Shown here in pieces: positions 9,599-18,024 of a DNA stretch of 64,000 bases. Numbering within the stretch: the first letter of the stretch is position 1; the number at the start of each line of letters is the position of its first letter. The notes under the pieces were generated by a model. The model had not been told where the DNA came from and searched no databases. It saw nothing but the letters and a program-made list of their open reading frames with translations. A program made the translations under genes and the position numbers. The DNA comes from Flammeovirga sp. SJP92 (GTDB lineage Bacteria; Bacteroidota; Bacteroidia; Cytophagales; Flammeovirgaceae): contig NZ_LQAQ01000078.1 in assembly GCF_001583495.1 (NCBI RefSeq), positions 33,265 to 97,264 on the forward strand. Reading direction: 5' to 3'.

Positions 9599-9972
9599 TG
9601 TAAACTAAATTATCGTCAACTTTCACTCAACATTTCTACAAGCTTTGAAGGCTCTACTTTCAAGCATCCTTCTTCTTCATTTTTCCATTGATGAAAAACG
9701 AAGCAAAAAATCTAGGCTTAGAAGTCAAAAGCTAAATTTCACTCCACTCGCCTCAATGATTTTAAACTCGCTTTGCTCAAACAAGAAAATCATTTTTAAC
9801 GGCTCAATACATGAAATTCTTAACGCTTTTCCCTTCAATGCCAGGGGGGTACTACCAAACTATAACGGAAGAAAGCTCAATGGCACGAATGTTAAGCTTT
9901 CGTGTCCTTCAGATCATCAGAAATCTCCTGATTTCTAAACACTATAAATAACGCAAACTTCGTTTACATTGT
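9599..9972 (-). mobile_element. Family 1 MITE-like repeat, copy B (inverted)
   Basis: About 374 bp, inverted relative to copy A. The left end reads TGTAAACTAAATTATC and the right end CGTTTACATTGT, so the ends are slightly diverged. The inner segment matches copies E and F closely, including the AAATCTCCTGATTTC hairpin near 9922-9938. A short open frame runs through it, but it is interrupted in other copies, so it is not taken as a gene. The element fills most of the 494-bp gap between the GH3 and the leftward sulfatase. Confidence 0.85.
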
Positions 9973-10010
9973 GCCATAACATGTTTGGAAAATATATTCA
10001 AAACAAGCTT

Positions 10011-11921
10011 TTAAGTTTTATTTTTATAGTTATTCTCCACAACGCCCAAACTTCCTAAAAAGTCCAATGAAGCAACTTTTACATTGTACTCCCTTTTTAA
10101 TTCATATACTTTCTGCATAGTAGAAATAAACGGTTTTTTTTGCTCATCATTGAAGTAATTGATTAGGTTGATGGCAAGTAAAGCGTCCTGCATATTTTCA
10201 CTCAAACAGAAGTTTTCCAATTTTACTTTTGCATCTTGATCACCATAAAGGTCATATGCAATTATTGAAGCAATAATTGCAGCAGGTGAATACTGATCTT
10301 GCATAGCTTGAAGAATACTCTCTTTATATGAAAGTACATTTTTTTTGGGCTGACTTCTAATACCTAATAACGCCCAGTACCTTTCAATTGCATTCTCACT
10401 ATTTAAAAACTGCAATTGTATTTTGAGTGCTTCATTAGTTGTTTCGCCAGAAAGGAATGCAATATCAAAAATATTGTCAATGGGGCAGTTTTCATTGTTC
10501 AAACGGAATTCATACGGCGTACCTGTTTCGGAAATCTTATAGAGTTCATATTCAGGTAAAAACATCACATCTCTTCTTTCTAATAAATCAGCTTTTAAGT
10601 GTTTTTTCATTTTTTCTTTGATTTTATGAAAAGCAGGATCATCAGCAAGATTATTCGTTTCCCATTGATCATTTTGAATGTCGAAAAGGTATTCTTTAGG
10701 TCTCGGCTCAAAGATACTTTTTTGAAGTGAATCTAATTGATTGTTTTTTAAGTCCGTCCGCATTTGATTGACGATATCTGAAATTTCCATATAACGGATA
10801 TAGCGTTGTTGAGGAATAAACGGCATAAAGTTTCTGGAATAAATATACCTTCCGTCGGTCACTGTTCTAACTAAGTCAATACCGTTGTCAGATCGGTCAG
10901 ATGATAAAGTAATGAGCTCCTTTTTCTTGGATCTGTTGTCTCCCATTAGGATTCTTCCTTTGAGGTGTTTCGGTAATTTCCCTCCCGCTAAATCAATAAG
11001 TGTAGGGGCTAGGTCTTCAAAATTGATGAGTTCATCTGTTACACCTCCATTTGTTTTCCAAGGTGAGAGGTGCTTATATTTTTCGGGAAACCAAACAACA
11101 AAAGGAACACGATACCCATAGTCTATACCATTGGTTTTTCCTCTTGGCATTCCTTCACCATGGTCAGCAAAAAAGAAAATGATTGTTTCCTCTTTCAAGC
11201 CTTCTTTATCGAGTCTTTCAAGAAGGTGACCAATTTTCTTATCCGTCATTGAAATGGAATTGTATACGCGGGCAAACTGTTTACGCATTTCAGGAGTGTC
11301 CTTGTAAATTGGAGGCATATTAAATGCATTTTCATCTATCTTTTCCTCCTTGTTCAGTTTGTTATATATCTTTTCCATGTACCAAGAATAGGGATTAGTC
11401 ATGGTACGGGATTGGTGGGAATCTTCGAAATTAAAGACAGCAAAGAAAGGTTGATCCTTCTTTCTATTCCACCAGCCTGCTTTTTTAGAACTTTCATTCC
11501 AGGCATCTTTAATAAATGCTTTTCCATTTCTAAGGTTATAATCCGTCTTTGCATTGTTAGTGACATAGTATCCTGCTTTTTTCATGTAATAAGGGAAACC
11601 ATGAATCTGAGAGGGAATAGGGTACGAACTTCGGTGATTACCAGTGCCCATTTCAAAAGTACGAACTCCTGTAATCAATGTACTTCTACTAGGTGAACAA
11701 ACGGTGCCTGTGGAAAATGCATTTGTGAATCGAACACCTTCTTCCGCTAATTGATCAATATGAGGAGTATGTGCGTTTTCATTGCCGTAACACCCAATAA
11801 ATTGTGGAGAAGTGTCTTCAATGGTTATCCAAAGTATGTTTGGTTTTGAAGTGGTTGGAGTGGAAGTTTTACACCCATAAAAGAAGGCGCTTACCAAAAG
11901 GAGTTTAAAGATATATTTCAT
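10011..11921 (-). CDS. Lipoprotein type I sulfatase with C-terminal helical extension
   Basis: 636 residues; lipobox FYGC with Cys17. Formylglycine motif C-S-P-S-R with Cys75. The first metal motif reads IEDTSP (Glu35-Asp36) instead of the usual Asp-Asp, and the same change is found in the paralogue at 36353. FADHGEGMPRG is the second metal-site region. After the sulfatase fold (to about 480) comes an extension of some 150 residues with HEAT-like helices (NAIERYWALLGIRSQ and following). Heparan-type S1 sulfatases resemble it most, but the substrate is unknown. Transcribed leftward, with a perfect TTGCTA-TAGCAA palindrome 87 bp upstream of the start. Confidence 0.9.
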   Translation of the reverse strand: MKYIFKLLLVSAFFYGCKTSTPTTSKPNILWITIEDTSPQFIGCYGNENAHTPHIDQLAEEGVRFTNAFSTGTVCSPSRSTLITGVRTFEMGTGNHRSSYPIPSQIHGFPYYMKKAGYYVTNNAKTDYNLRNGKAFIKDAWNESSKKAGWWNRKKDQPFFAVFNFEDSHQSRTMTNPYSWYMEKIYNKLNKEEKIDENAFNMPPIYKDTPEMRKQFARVYNSISMTDKKIGHLLERLDKEGLKEETIIFFFADHGEGMPRGKTNGIDYGYRVPFVVWFPEKYKHLSPWKTNGGVTDELINFEDLAPTLIDLAGGKLPKHLKGRILMGDNRSKKKELITLSSDRSDNGIDLVRTVTDGRYIYSRNFMPFIPQQRYIRYMEISDIVNQMRTDLKNNQLDSLQKSIFEPRPKEYLFDIQNDQWETNNLADDPAFHKIKEKMKKHLKADLLERRDVMFLPEYELYKISETGTPYEFRLNNENCPIDNIFDIAFLSGETTNEALKIQLQFLNSENAIERYWALLGIRSQPKKNVLSYKESILQAMQDQYSPAAIIASIIAYDLYGDQDAKVKLENFCLSENMQDALLAINLINYFNDEQKKPFISTMQKVYELKREYNVKVASLDFLGSLGVVENNYKNKT

Positions 11922-12008
11922 CTCATTGTTTGTTGTTGAATAGTAACTTGCTTTTTATCCTAGAATGTGAGATGCTTTAAAACATCATTAAGCTCTAGAA
12001 AATTATAA

Positions 12009-12023
12009 TTGCTATTATAGCAA
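12009..12023. promoter_or_regulatory. PUL operator palindrome, copy 1
   Basis: TTGCTATTATAGCAA, perfect 6-bp arms around 3 bp. It lies 87 bp upstream of the leftward sulfatase start at 11921. One of six identical-arm copies in the window, all upstream of PUL genes. Confidence 0.75.
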
Positions 12024-12127
12024 TAAAAATAATTCAATCTAAAACAATAACCAAATCAATGCATTAAAAAGTCATTCGGGTTGCATCATCTTTACAATCA
12101 CTTTGGCTTATTGCATAAAAAATAAAT

Positions 12128-12153
12128 GGCTCCATAGTAAATTACTAGGAGCC
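12128..12153 (-). terminator. Terminator of the leftward sulfatase at 12215-13762
   Basis: GGCTCC / GGAGCC stem extended by TAGTA / TACTA. Read leftward it is followed by ATTTATTTTTTA, a good T-rich tail. It sits about 60 bp beyond the stop codon of the leftward gene. Confidence 0.7.
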
Positions 12154-12214
12154 AAGTTGTTTGTTAAGTGTAGTTGCTAATTAAATTCTAAACTAAATAT
12201 AAGTAGTCTGATTC

Positions 12215-13762
12215 TTATTTGGTTTGATGCTTTTTGTCTTCACCTCTGATGGTTTTGAATTCGTCATATAACGCTTCTACAAGCTGAGGATTTTCCTGTG
12301 CTATATTTTTACGTTGTGAAGGATCTTCTTTGAGATTGTAAAGAGCCATTTCTTTACTGTTCCCCAATTCTATATTTACTTTTTTATTGATTTTACCCCC
12401 TTTGTAGGGAGGGATCAAAACATAGTTTCCTTTTCTGAAAGCCGTTCTAGAAGTCGCCTCAATGACTAAATTTTGACGTCCTTCTTTGGATTTTCCGACT
12501 AAGGCATCCAATACATTTTCAGAGTCAGTTGCCATTTCATCACTTCCTACTAAAGAGGCTAAAGAAGCAAATAAATCAAGCTGACAAACTAGAGCATCAG
12601 ATGCCAGAGGATGAATTTGACCTTTCCAGTAAGTGATAAAAGGAACGTGAGTACCGGCTTCAAAAAGTGAATATTTTCCTCCTCTTAAACCGCCAGCTGG
12701 ATCATGATCACCAAGAAGTTCCACTGCATCATCATAGTATCCGTCGTTAAGTACCGGACCATTGTCAGAAGAAAGAATGATCAAAGTATTTTCTTCAATA
12801 CCTGCTTCTTGAATCGACTTGATCAGTTCACCAATACACCAATCCGCTTCTACAATCACATCACCTCTAGGTCCTTTTCCAGATTTACCTACAAATCTTG
12901 GATGAGGAGTTCTTGGCACATGTGGTTGTTGCATAGTATACGCCAAGAAGAAAGGTTGTTTTTTGGAAGAATTTATTTTGATATAGTCTTTAACCTTATC
13001 CAAAAAATGATCTGCCATTTCTACATCATTCCAAAGGGCCGATTGACCACCTTTCATATAACCAATTCTTGGAATACCGTTAATAATGGTGTTATTATGC
13101 TCATGATGCCATTTCATAGTGGTCAACTCAGGATTTTTCTTTCCTGTAGGTTGTCCTTCAAAATTCTTTTTATAATTGACTTCAATAGGGTCATTAGGAT
13201 CAAGGCCTACTACATTTCCATTCTCAATGTAAACTGTAGGCACACGGTCTTGAGTTGCCGCCATAATGTAAGATTGATCAAACCCAACTTCATTAGGACC
13301 AGGAGAAATATGCTTGTTCCAATTCTTTTCACCTTGTCCAAGTCCAAGGTGCCATTTTCCAATGATTGCAGTTTGATATCCTTCTTTTCTCAACATTTTT
13401 GGAAGAGTGATTTGTGCTGTATCAATGAGTAATGGATCTGTTCCAGAAAGAATATGTGCTCCTTTTTTCTTCCAAGGGTATTGCCCTGTCATCAGTGCAT
13501 ATCTTGAGGGAGTACAAGTAGCTGAAGAAGCGTAGGCATTCGTAAAGTTGACACCATTTTGAGCAAGGAAATCAATATTTGGAGTGGTAAATCCTTTAGC
13601 TCCATTGACGCTTATGTCACCATAACCTAAATCATCAAGGTAAACTAAAATAATATTAGGTTTGAGATGGGTTTTATCTTCTGACTTTGAAGTTTGTTTA
13701 TTGCCCCCACATCCGAACAATAGGAATGAGAGTGTAAAAAAGATATATATATTTTTCATCAT
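12215..13762 (-). CDS. Lipoprotein type I sulfatase (CTPSR active site)
   Basis: 515 residues; lipobox LFGC with Cys18. Formylglycine motif C-T-P-S-R with Cys83, metal-site Asp43-Asp44 (YLDDLGYGD), GKWHLGLGQ, and SSDNGPVLNDGYYDD as the second metal region. It is an arylsulfatase-like S1 protein, probably surface or periplasmic. Its own terminator lies downstream, and a shortened family 1 repeat begins 15 bp upstream of the start codon, so its promoter must lie in or beyond that repeat. No operator palindrome is visible directly upstream, unlike the neighbouring leftward genes. Confidence 0.92.
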   Translation of the reverse strand: MMKNIYIFFTLSFLLFGCGGNKQTSKSEDKTHLKPNIILVYLDDLGYGDISVNGAKGFTTPNIDFLAQNGVNFTNAYASSATCTPSRYALMTGQYPWKKKGAHILSGTDPLLIDTAQITLPKMLRKEGYQTAIIGKWHLGLGQGEKNWNKHISPGPNEVGFDQSYIMAATQDRVPTVYIENGNVVGLDPNDPIEVNYKKNFEGQPTGKKNPELTTMKWHHEHNNTIINGIPRIGYMKGGQSALWNDVEMADHFLDKVKDYIKINSSKKQPFFLAYTMQQPHVPRTPHPRFVGKSGKGPRGDVIVEADWCIGELIKSIQEAGIEENTLIILSSDNGPVLNDGYYDDAVELLGDHDPAGGLRGGKYSLFEAGTHVPFITYWKGQIHPLASDALVCQLDLFASLASLVGSDEMATDSENVLDALVGKSKEGRQNLVIEATSRTAFRKGNYVLIPPYKGGKINKKVNIELGNSKEMALYNLKEDPSQRKNIAQENPQLVEALYDEFKTIRGEDKKHQTK

Positions 13763-13776
13763 TAAAATTAATTTGC

Positions 13777-13963
13777 TGTAAACTAAGTGATATACTGTTT
13801 TAGTCTCCTTTTAGATCATACCATCTAGTTCTTAATTTTGAATTGAATCAAAAGCAAGGATAATAGAAGTCATAAAAGGTAGAGGTTAAAGCAAGCACAT
13901 TGATGCTTGCAGATGATCAGAAATAGTCTAATTGTCTAAAACTGAAACAACTTAGTTTATAAT
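13777..13963. repeat. Shortened, diverged family 1 repeat
   Basis: About 187 bp bounded by TGTAAACTAAG on the left and CTTAGTTTATAAT on the right, the family 1 end pattern. Most of the usual interior is missing or diverged; a small hairpin (GCAAGCA / TGCTTGC) is present around 13891-13911. It occupies most of the gap between two leftward genes. Confidence 0.55.
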
Positions 13964-13983
13964 AATTAGGATTGAGATATGTA

Positions 13984-14012
13984 AAAGCCCAAGTAAAGAG
14001 TACATGGGCTTT
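13984..14012 (-). terminator. Terminator of the leftward lipoprotein gene
   Basis: AAAGCCCA / TGGGCTTT stem with a 13-nt loop, read leftward and followed by TTACAT. It begins about 27 bp after the leftward stop codon at 14040. Confidence 0.65.
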
Positions 14013-14039
14013 ATGTATTTAATTGAAATGAATGAAATA

Positions 14040-14960
14040 TTATTCTACTAAACCAACTAAAGAGTTGAATGATTTTAAGTTCGCGTCCGTTTCAAATTGA
14101 GTGTGTAAAACAAAAGGTTTGGCATTTTGCTTTGTGTCACTCATTTTAATTGTCACAAATTCTTTACCTGCACTTTGATTAGTTTTTAAGAAATCTGTGA
14201 TTTCATAACTTAATCGTCTCATCTCTCCTAATTCAAAGACTAATTCATCTTCAGTAATTAGCTCAAATTGATCTTCAATGGCCATCACATCATCGTATAA
14301 TGTTCCAGCTTCAATTTTTTCTCCAATTCCTGAGATAGCTAAATTAATAGGAGCATTTTTACCTTCTTCCATACCACCATAAATAGAAAGAATAACTTTA
14401 TTCTCATCTGACAGTTCACCAAGGTCAGAAAGCTTGATGACTAATAGTGTATGAACTTGATCATTTTTATGATTTCTGACAACCAAACGGTCATCAACAT
14501 GAGCTTCATCGGGGTTGGTGTACCATTCTGCAGCATTACTGCCTTTAAAAGATTGTACATATCCTGTGTATGAAAATGGAATTTGCCCAATTTCACTGGT
14601 CAATAAGACTTCTGCTTGTCCTTCAACTTCACCTTCACCCGCTTTTCCTTTAGTAGATACAGGCGTGAAAGAGAGAGAAACATCTGTCACGACAGGGATT
14701 TCATAAATACGGCTTTCTTCTGCATGGAAAGTGTATTCATTTCCTTTAGAGTCTTTATATACTAGATCATGAGGAGGAGTTCCATCAAATTTTGCGGTGA
14801 AATAAGAATTAACAGTATCGCCTGCACTTTCAACACTAAAAAGACTTTCTCCTTCTAAGGTTACTGATGCAGGTCGGGTTGGTAAGCTTTCTTCACTATC
14901 ACAAGAGGCGAAAAGGCTTCCAGCCATGATAAGTAATGGTAATATACTATTTCGTTTCAT
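14040..14960 (-). CDS. Lipoprotein of unknown function, candidate surface glycan-binding protein
   Basis: 306 residues with a lipobox (LFASC, Cys19). The mature part is acidic and beta-rich, without catalytic motifs I recognise. It has two apparent halves: an N-terminal Ig-like part (about 30-135) and a C-terminal part (140-306) with LVIKLSDLG, VILSIYGGM and FVLHTQF strands. It carries a perfect copy of the PUL operator 95 bp upstream, so it is probably co-regulated with SusC. A non-enzymatic lipoprotein in a PUL regulon is often a surface glycan-binding protein, but here that is an inference from context only. Confidence 0.75.
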   Translation of the reverse strand: MKRNSILPLLIMAGSLFASCDSEESLPTRPASVTLEGESLFSVESAGDTVNSYFTAKFDGTPPHDLVYKDSKGNEYTFHAEESRIYEIPVVTDVSLSFTPVSTKGKAGEGEVEGQAEVLLTSEIGQIPFSYTGYVQSFKGSNAAEWYTNPDEAHVDDRLVVRNHKNDQVHTLLVIKLSDLGELSDENKVILSIYGGMEEGKNAPINLAISGIGEKIEAGTLYDDVMAIEDQFELITEDELVFELGEMRRLSYEITDFLKTNQSAGKEFVTIKMSDTKQNAKPFVLHTQFETDANLKSFNSLVGLVE

Positions 14961-15055
14961 TTTAAGATTAATTAAAAAATCAATGTAAACAGGACATTGT
15001 ATTTGAACAGATGCTTTCTTTTATAATAGTAAAATCAATAATTTTACCGACAACG

Positions 15056-15070
15056 TTGCTAATATAGCAA
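15056..15070. promoter_or_regulatory. PUL operator palindrome, copy 2
   Basis: TTGCTAATATAGCAA, which reads TTGCTATATTAGCAA in the direction of the leftward lipoprotein gene, the same sequence as the SusC, symporter and GH16 copies. It is 95 bp upstream of the start at 14960. Confidence 0.75.
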
Positions 15071-15320
15071 TTTGTTTGTATAATTGTACCATATTTACGA
15101 AGTTAAATTGTTAAAATTTCCATTTTCAAAGAAAATCGATAGCAAACCGATCAAGAATAAAGGTTATTTTCATTTTTTAAGTACTAAGACAAAATAGGTG
15201 ATAAATTAATTTTTAATTATTGTATTGGGAGTACAACTCTGTGAAAGGGATGAATAGAAGTTCTGTAAAACGTTTTCATAAAGGCAGTAATCGCAAAATA
15301 ATAATACACATTAATGATAT

Positions 15321-15328
15321 TACTTTTG
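15321..15328 (+). promoter_or_regulatory. Bacteroidota-type -7 box for the small secreted protein gene
   Basis: TACTTTTG matches the TAnnTTTG -7 consensus of Bacteroidota promoters, 119 bp upstream of the ATG at 15448. A convincing -33 TTG is not visible, so this rests on the -7 match alone. The rest of the 488-bp gap holds the operator at 15056 and AT-rich sequence. Confidence 0.4.
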
Positions 15329-15447
15329 TAGTAGAACTTACGATAAAGTAAACATCAAAGACTTCATGCATCGTTTATCATTCATCTCAACTTGAAGCAA
15401 TAAACCTTTTTCTGTCTGGTAAGGTATCGATTAAAAACTTTTAAGTT

Positions 15448-16050
15448 ATGAAAAAGTTCATCTTACTCAACATTTTTCTTGTGCTATTGGGACAATTTGT
15501 ATTTGCACAGGATGACAAAACTGAAAAGAAAATTAATAATTATATCTCTTATATGAATAAAACATTGGGAGGTACCCTCACAGGCGATCAAATTGTGTTG
15601 CTAAAAGCACAGCGTATTGATTTTCTTAAGGAATTACAAAAAGTTGATAAATACGCAGTGAAAGAAAAAAGAAAGCTGGAAAAAGAATTTAAAGAAAACA
15701 GAAATAGAATTCTGACAGAAAATCAAATTACCGTTTTGGCTATCTCAAGATTGACGCGTAAAGAACTTTCTGTATTAAGGCAAATGTTCTCAATCTCTAA
15801 AGAACAACAAGGAGAATTGAAAGGGGAGTTAAAGCGAATGAATAAAATGCTCATTAGTGCTAGAAAGGTTTATGAGATAGATAGTCAACAATATTTAGAA
15901 ATTGATTCATTGGTGGTAACCTCAAAGGAATATGCTTTCAATGAGATTTTTGATGTTGAGCAAAAGAAAAAGTTTGAAGAATTCAAGGGTAGGTATAATA
16001 CGATTATTGTGAAGTATTCTGAAAGGATTGGTGTAGAGCTTCGAAATTAA
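15448..16050 (+). CDS. Secreted helical protein of unknown function
   Basis: 200 residues; signal peptide 1-21 (FVFAQ). The mature protein is strongly charged and almost certainly all-helical (KKINNYISYM, KAQRIDFLKELQ, KEKRKLEKEFKENRNRILTENQ). The LTGDQI/LTENQI pieces recall the LTxxQ-type motifs of Spy/CpxP-like periplasmic proteins; this is a weak resemblance. It has the same secreted, helical, Lys/Glu-rich style as the two small proteins at 249 and 1242, though no clear alignment. It stands alone between the leftward lipoprotein and a rightward sulfatase, so its link with the PUL is unproven. Confidence 0.75.
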   Translation: MKKFILLNIFLVLLGQFVFAQDDKTEKKINNYISYMNKTLGGTLTGDQIVLLKAQRIDFLKELQKVDKYAVKEKRKLEKEFKENRNRILTENQITVLAISRLTRKELSVLRQMFSISKEQQGELKGELKRMNKMLISARKVYEIDSQQYLEIDSLVVTSKEYAFNEIFDVEQKKKFEEFKGRYNTIIVKYSERIGVELRN

Positions 16051-16109
16051 TATTAATATATTCTTTTATTCATGTTTACACTGCTTTGTCATAAGTGGTG
16101 TAAGCACTC

Positions 16110-16277
16110 TGTAAATTAAGTTTTTGAGTGTAAAAATCTAGTTATTTCTGAAATATAGCTTTTGTTTCGTTTTTATTTTAAGACTAAAATGAAGAAAAAG
16201 TAAGTTTGGAAGTAGGGTCTGAAAAGCTTGTAGGAAATCTGACTGAAGGTGGTTGACAACAATTTAGTTTATAATGT
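16110..16277. repeat. Shortened family 1 repeat
   Basis: About 168 bp with ends TGTAAATTAAG and TTAGTTTATAATGT. The right half aligns with the last 120 bp of the long copies (GTTTCGTTTTT, AATGAAGAAAAAG, AAGCTTGTAG); the left half of the long element is missing. It lies in the 351-bp gap upstream of a sulfatase gene, ending 57 bp before the operator. Confidence 0.65.
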
Positions 16278-16334
16278 AATAAGCCTATTTTTTGGAGTGT
16301 TGATGGGCCTTTTATTAAATATATTTACATTAAG

Positions 16335-16349
16335 TTGCTATTATAGCAA
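16335..16349. promoter_or_regulatory. PUL operator palindrome, copy 3
   Basis: TTGCTATTATAGCAA, 51 bp upstream of the sulfatase ATG at 16401 (81 bp from the alternative start at 16431). Confidence 0.75.
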
Positions 16350-16400
16350 TAATGTTATATAATTGTATGAATAACACTATAAAGCGTTACAAGTAAACTT

Positions 16401-17888
16401 ATGATATACGTACAGCGAGTTTGGAATTTGATGGATATTAATTATCGTCTGCTGATTAGTTTTCTCTTCCCATTTTTCATTCCTGATGTGGGATTAGGAC
16501 AAGTTGTCAACGATCAGCCCAATATTGTATTTTTCTTTGTAGATGATATGGGGATCAGCGATCTGTCTTGTTATGGTTCTGACTTTCATCAGAGCCCCAA
16601 TATTGACAAGTTGGCCAATACTGGTATGAGATTTACGAACGCTTATGCCGCCTGTACTGTATGTTCACCTTCAAGAGCAGCATTAATGACGGGACAATAC
16701 CCTGCTCGATTACGAATAACGGATTGGATTGACGGTTGGTTTATGCCTTATGCCTCCATGAAAATTCCAGAATGGCAGTTGTTTCTACCTTCTGAAAGCA
16801 AAACATTGCCGGAAGAATTAAGAAAAAACGGATATAAAACCATCCATGTTGGCAAATGGCATTTAGGTGATAACGAAAAAGACTGGCCTTTGTCGCATGG
16901 TTTTGATGTAAATATAGGAGGCTGGAAGGCTGGATCACCGGCTACCAACAAAGGAAGTTACTTTTCTCCGTATAATAACCAAACGTTAGCCGATGGTAAA
17001 AAAGGAGAATATTTGACGGATCGTTTAGTTAAAGAAGCGATCCAGCAAATTGAAAATTCGAAAGAACAGCCTTTTTATTTACAATTCAATTTTTACAATG
17101 TTCATACTCCTTTACAAGCGAAGCCTGAAAAGGTAGAGAAATATCAACACTTGATAGAAAACGGTAAGGGAGGTAAGCATCATCAAAATCCTACGTATGC
17201 CGCAATGGTCGAACATGTAGATGATGCGGTTGGTCAAATAGTGGATAAATTAGAAAAAGAAGGTATTCTTGATAATACCATCATTGTATTGAGCAGTGAT
17301 AATGGTGGTTTGGAATTAAAAACCAATAAAAAAGGAAGGAAACCTAAAAGCAATTATCCTTACAGAGCCGGAAAAGGGAACTTTTATGAAGGTGGTGTAA
17401 GAGTGCCAATGATTGTGAAATGGGTTGGTCATATACCAAAAGCAGAAAGTGATGTGCCAGCAATGACAATTGATTTTATGCCTACATTACTTTCTTTAAC
17501 CTCAACTAAATACAAAAAGAAAACAGTTGATGGAGTAGATTTACGTCAAGTTTTGACTCAAAAAGAAAAGATAGACAGAACACTTTTTTGGCATTATCCG
17601 CACTACCACATACAAGGGGCAGAACCATACAGTGCAGTACTGAAAGGTCGCTGGAAGTATTACAGAATTTATGGCCAAAGAAATGAACTCTATGATTTAT
17701 CTAATGATATTGGAGAAGCCAATAATGTGATTGATAAATATGAAGAGGTGGCCAATGAAATGGAGAAGGAACTGAATAGATGGTTAAAGCAAACAAAGGC
17801 ACAATTGCCAGAGGCCAATCCTTATTTTGATCCAATGAAAGAAAAGAAAACCAAACCCTACAATTTGAGAGATCAATTTTGGCAGTAG
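16401..17888 (+). CDS. Secreted type I sulfatase (CSPSR active site)
   Basis: 495 residues from the first ATG. A start at 16431 (MDINYRLL...) would give a more standard signal peptide ending GLGQ and may be the real one. Formylglycine motif C-S-P-S-R with Cys88, metal-site Asp48-Asp49 (VDDMGISD), GKWHLGD, YNVHTPLQA, and SSDNGGLE followed by RAGKGNFYEGGVRVPM, all typical of the S1 arylsulfatase group. It acts on a sulfated sugar in the periplasm or at the surface. A perfect operator copy lies upstream, and the GH-A-like T9SS enzyme follows 136 bp downstream. Confidence 0.92.
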   Translation: MIYVQRVWNLMDINYRLLISFLFPFFIPDVGLGQVVNDQPNIVFFFVDDMGISDLSCYGSDFHQSPNIDKLANTGMRFTNAYAACTVCSPSRAALMTGQYPARLRITDWIDGWFMPYASMKIPEWQLFLPSESKTLPEELRKNGYKTIHVGKWHLGDNEKDWPLSHGFDVNIGGWKAGSPATNKGSYFSPYNNQTLADGKKGEYLTDRLVKEAIQQIENSKEQPFYLQFNFYNVHTPLQAKPEKVEKYQHLIENGKGGKHHQNPTYAAMVEHVDDAVGQIVDKLEKEGILDNTIIVLSSDNGGLELKTNKKGRKPKSNYPYRAGKGNFYEGGVRVPMIVKWVGHIPKAESDVPAMTIDFMPTLLSLTSTKYKKKTVDGVDLRQVLTQKEKIDRTLFWHYPHYHIQGAEPYSAVLKGRWKYYRIYGQRNELYDLSNDIGEANNVIDKYEEVANEMEKELNRWLKQTKAQLPEANPYFDPMKEKKTKPYNLRDQFWQ

Positions 17889-17942
17889 GGATTTTTATAA
17901 TGAGATGAATTTTTATCATTTATTGAATGGCTCTCTAATTCA

Positions 17943-17983
17943 ATTTAAAAAGAATCATCCTTCTTGTAGATGTCTTTTTAAAT
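17943..17983 (+). terminator. Hairpin after the sulfatase gene, possible terminator
   Basis: A perfect 11-bp inverted repeat, ATTTAAAAAGA / TCTTTTTAAAT, with a 19-nt loop. The arm itself is T-rich. It lies 55 bp after the stop and 41 bp before the next ATG, so it could equally act as a 5' leader structure of the next gene. Confidence 0.45.
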
Positions 17984-18024
17984 GAATGTTTATTCAGTAA
18001 AGCAATTTTTTAAAACATAATTCA

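Noticed and set aside
9645..9938. A 97-residue open frame inside repeat copy B (and a similar one in copy E)
   Set aside because: The frame is interrupted by stop codons or length changes in copies A, D and F, so it is not conserved as a protein.
12704..13432. A 242-residue forward open frame inside the leftward sulfatase gene
   Set aside because: It lies wholly opposite a well-supported sulfatase with intact active-site motifs, and its translation shows no domain or signal; it is a shadow of the codon use on the other strand.
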